From: Blautia sp.
Lineage (GTDB): Bacteria; Bacillota; Clostridia; Lachnospirales; Lachnospiraceae
Assembly: GCA_017459635.1 (NCBI GenBank)
Contig: JAFUCO010000028.1
Coordinates: 1 to 64,000 of the forward strand
Direction of reading: 5' to 3'
Length of the DNA stretch: 64,000 nt
Under the pieces are notes generated by a model. The model saw only the letters and a list, made by a program, of their open reading frames with translations, had not been told where the DNA came from and searched no databases. Position numbers and translations under genes: made by a program. Numbering within the stretch: the first letter of the stretch is position 1; each line of letters begins with the position of its first letter. Positions 63,459 through 64,000 of the stretch are shown here, one piece after another.

Positions 63459-63520
63459 GTGGTGGTGATTCTCTGTCCTATTTGAGCAAAGCATGACAGA
63501 GAACCGTCCCCCATGTCATT
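63459..63520. repeat. Dispersed palindromic repeat, degenerate copy
   Basis: GATTCTCTGTCCTA, an AT-rich middle, then GACAGAGAACCGTCCCCCAT. A diverged neighbour of the copy at 63403. Confidence 0.7.
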
Positions 63521-63570
63521 TAGATGGCATTTTGCACAAATAATTCGCAGCTCCAACGCAGGATTAAAAC

Positions 63571-63599
63571 TTGACATAATTAATTTGTTATGGTATTAT
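63571..63599 (+). promoter_or_regulatory. Promoter of the secreted protein gene at the right edge
   Basis: A perfect TTGACA (63571-63576), 17 bases, TATTAT (63594-63599). The leader would be about 165 bases, with repeated CTGCAGCTGC words but no known riboswitch. Confidence 0.75.
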
Positions 63600-63773
63600 G
63601 CACCAATCATTGCAAAAGCTTAACAGAAATGTAATAAAAGCAAGCGTTGATAAAAGAAAAAGAAATAAAATCGTAATGTTTTCTTTTGCGTGAACTGCAG
63701 CTGCCAACATCCGGAAATCCTCCTGAAGGAAGATTAATACCTGCAGCTGCGATGAAAAGGAGTGTAGAATTAT

Positions 63774-64000
63774 ATGAAAAGCAGAAGCAATATAATAGGA
63801 AAACATGCAGCGATCCTGGCGCTCGCGCTCAGCACTACGCTTACTGCGGGTGCATTCAGCATCCAGGCAGCCGAAATGTCATCAGAAGAATCAAAAGCAG
63901 AGTCCCTGACAGAATACGATTTCGGAGATGTACTTGACACTCTTGCAAGCCGCCTGGACGAAATGGCAGCAGGGAACAGTCTTTCATCAGAAACAGAAAG
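63774..64000 (+). CDS. Secreted protein, N-terminal part (runs off the window)
   Basis: ATG at 63774 follows AAAAGGAGTGTAGAATTAT. The first 75 residues include a clear signal peptide (HAAILALALSTTLTAGAFS, cleavage probably at SIQA-AE) with no lipobox, then an acidic Ser/Glu-rich start of the mature protein (MSSEESKAESLTEYDFGDVL). The rest is outside the window, so the family cannot be named. A strong promoter supports a real, exported protein. Confidence 0.75.
   Translation, partial: MKSRSNIIGKHAAILALALSTTLTAGAFSIQAAEMSSEESKAESLTEYDFGDVLDTLASRLDEMAAGNSLSSETE

Overview
The window looks like chromosome of an anaerobic Bacillota member, most likely a gut-type Lachnospiraceae/Clostridia relative. 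The signs are strong AGGAGG-type ribosome binding sites, TTGACA-N17-TATAAT promoters, reverse rubrerythrin plus superoxide reductase, a glycyl-radical enzyme with its activase, several sugar ABC importers, a PadR-DUF1700-DUF4097 operon, and sequence resemblance of the proteins. No rRNA, CRISPR array or complete transposon is present; one tRNA (Arg, ACG) is.

Layout. 0.2-6.9 kb: a Crp-type regulator overlapping a large GH106-like glycosidase, then a Gfo/Idh/MocA oxidoreductase, a DUF6379-type small protein and a TIM-barrel sugar isomerase/epimerase-like protein. The last three match the known gene set for breaking C-glycosides (3-oxidation of the sugar, then C-C cleavage by an alpha/beta enzyme), here next to a possible rhamnosidase. 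7.0-7.2 kb: a 29-codon peptide gene inside nested inverted repeats. 7.5-11.9 kb: oxygen defence (reverse rubrerythrin, superoxide reductase), metG and tatD. 12-15.8 kb: CapA-like, metallophosphoesterase and PAP2 phosphatase. 16-20.6 kb: heterodimeric ABC exporter and a PfkB kinase. 20.6-26.5 kb (minus): orphan LarE, NahK-like N-acetylhexosamine kinase and its ABC importer, whose MalG-type permease carries an unusual N-terminal membrane extension.

26.9-34.3 kb: a BMP-type nucleoside ABC importer whose binding protein is separated from its ATPase and permeases by an opposite-strand yjjI-yjjW glycyl-radical pair. 34.3-43.8 kb (minus): a YtfQRT-YjfF-like sugar importer with its own YesM/YesN-type two-component system and a second, lipoprotein YtfQ-like sensor; the response regulator carries seven tandem octapeptides. 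44.1-51.7 kb: glgB, a ROK regulator, degV, an M18 aminopeptidase and a zinc-ribbon membrane protein. 51.8-55.2 kb: tRNA-Arg followed by recombinase remnants, a RhuM-Fic protein, a RelE-type toxin-antitoxin pair and small unknown genes, looking like the scar of an integrated element. 55.3-63.4 kb: the PadR operon, an HD-GYP protein convergent with a propeller-GGDEF protein (cyclic-di-GMP turnover), and a TrxB-like reductase. A secreted protein runs off the right edge.

A dispersed palindromic repeat (core GGGGACGGTTCTCTGTC) occurs at about eleven intergenic places, often directly at stop codons. Strongest leads: the C-glycoside cassette with its hydrolase, the yjjIW/nucleoside-importer arrangement, the peptide-in-inverted-repeat element, the extended permease, and the octapeptide array. 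All functional calls rest on reading the sequence; no database search was run.
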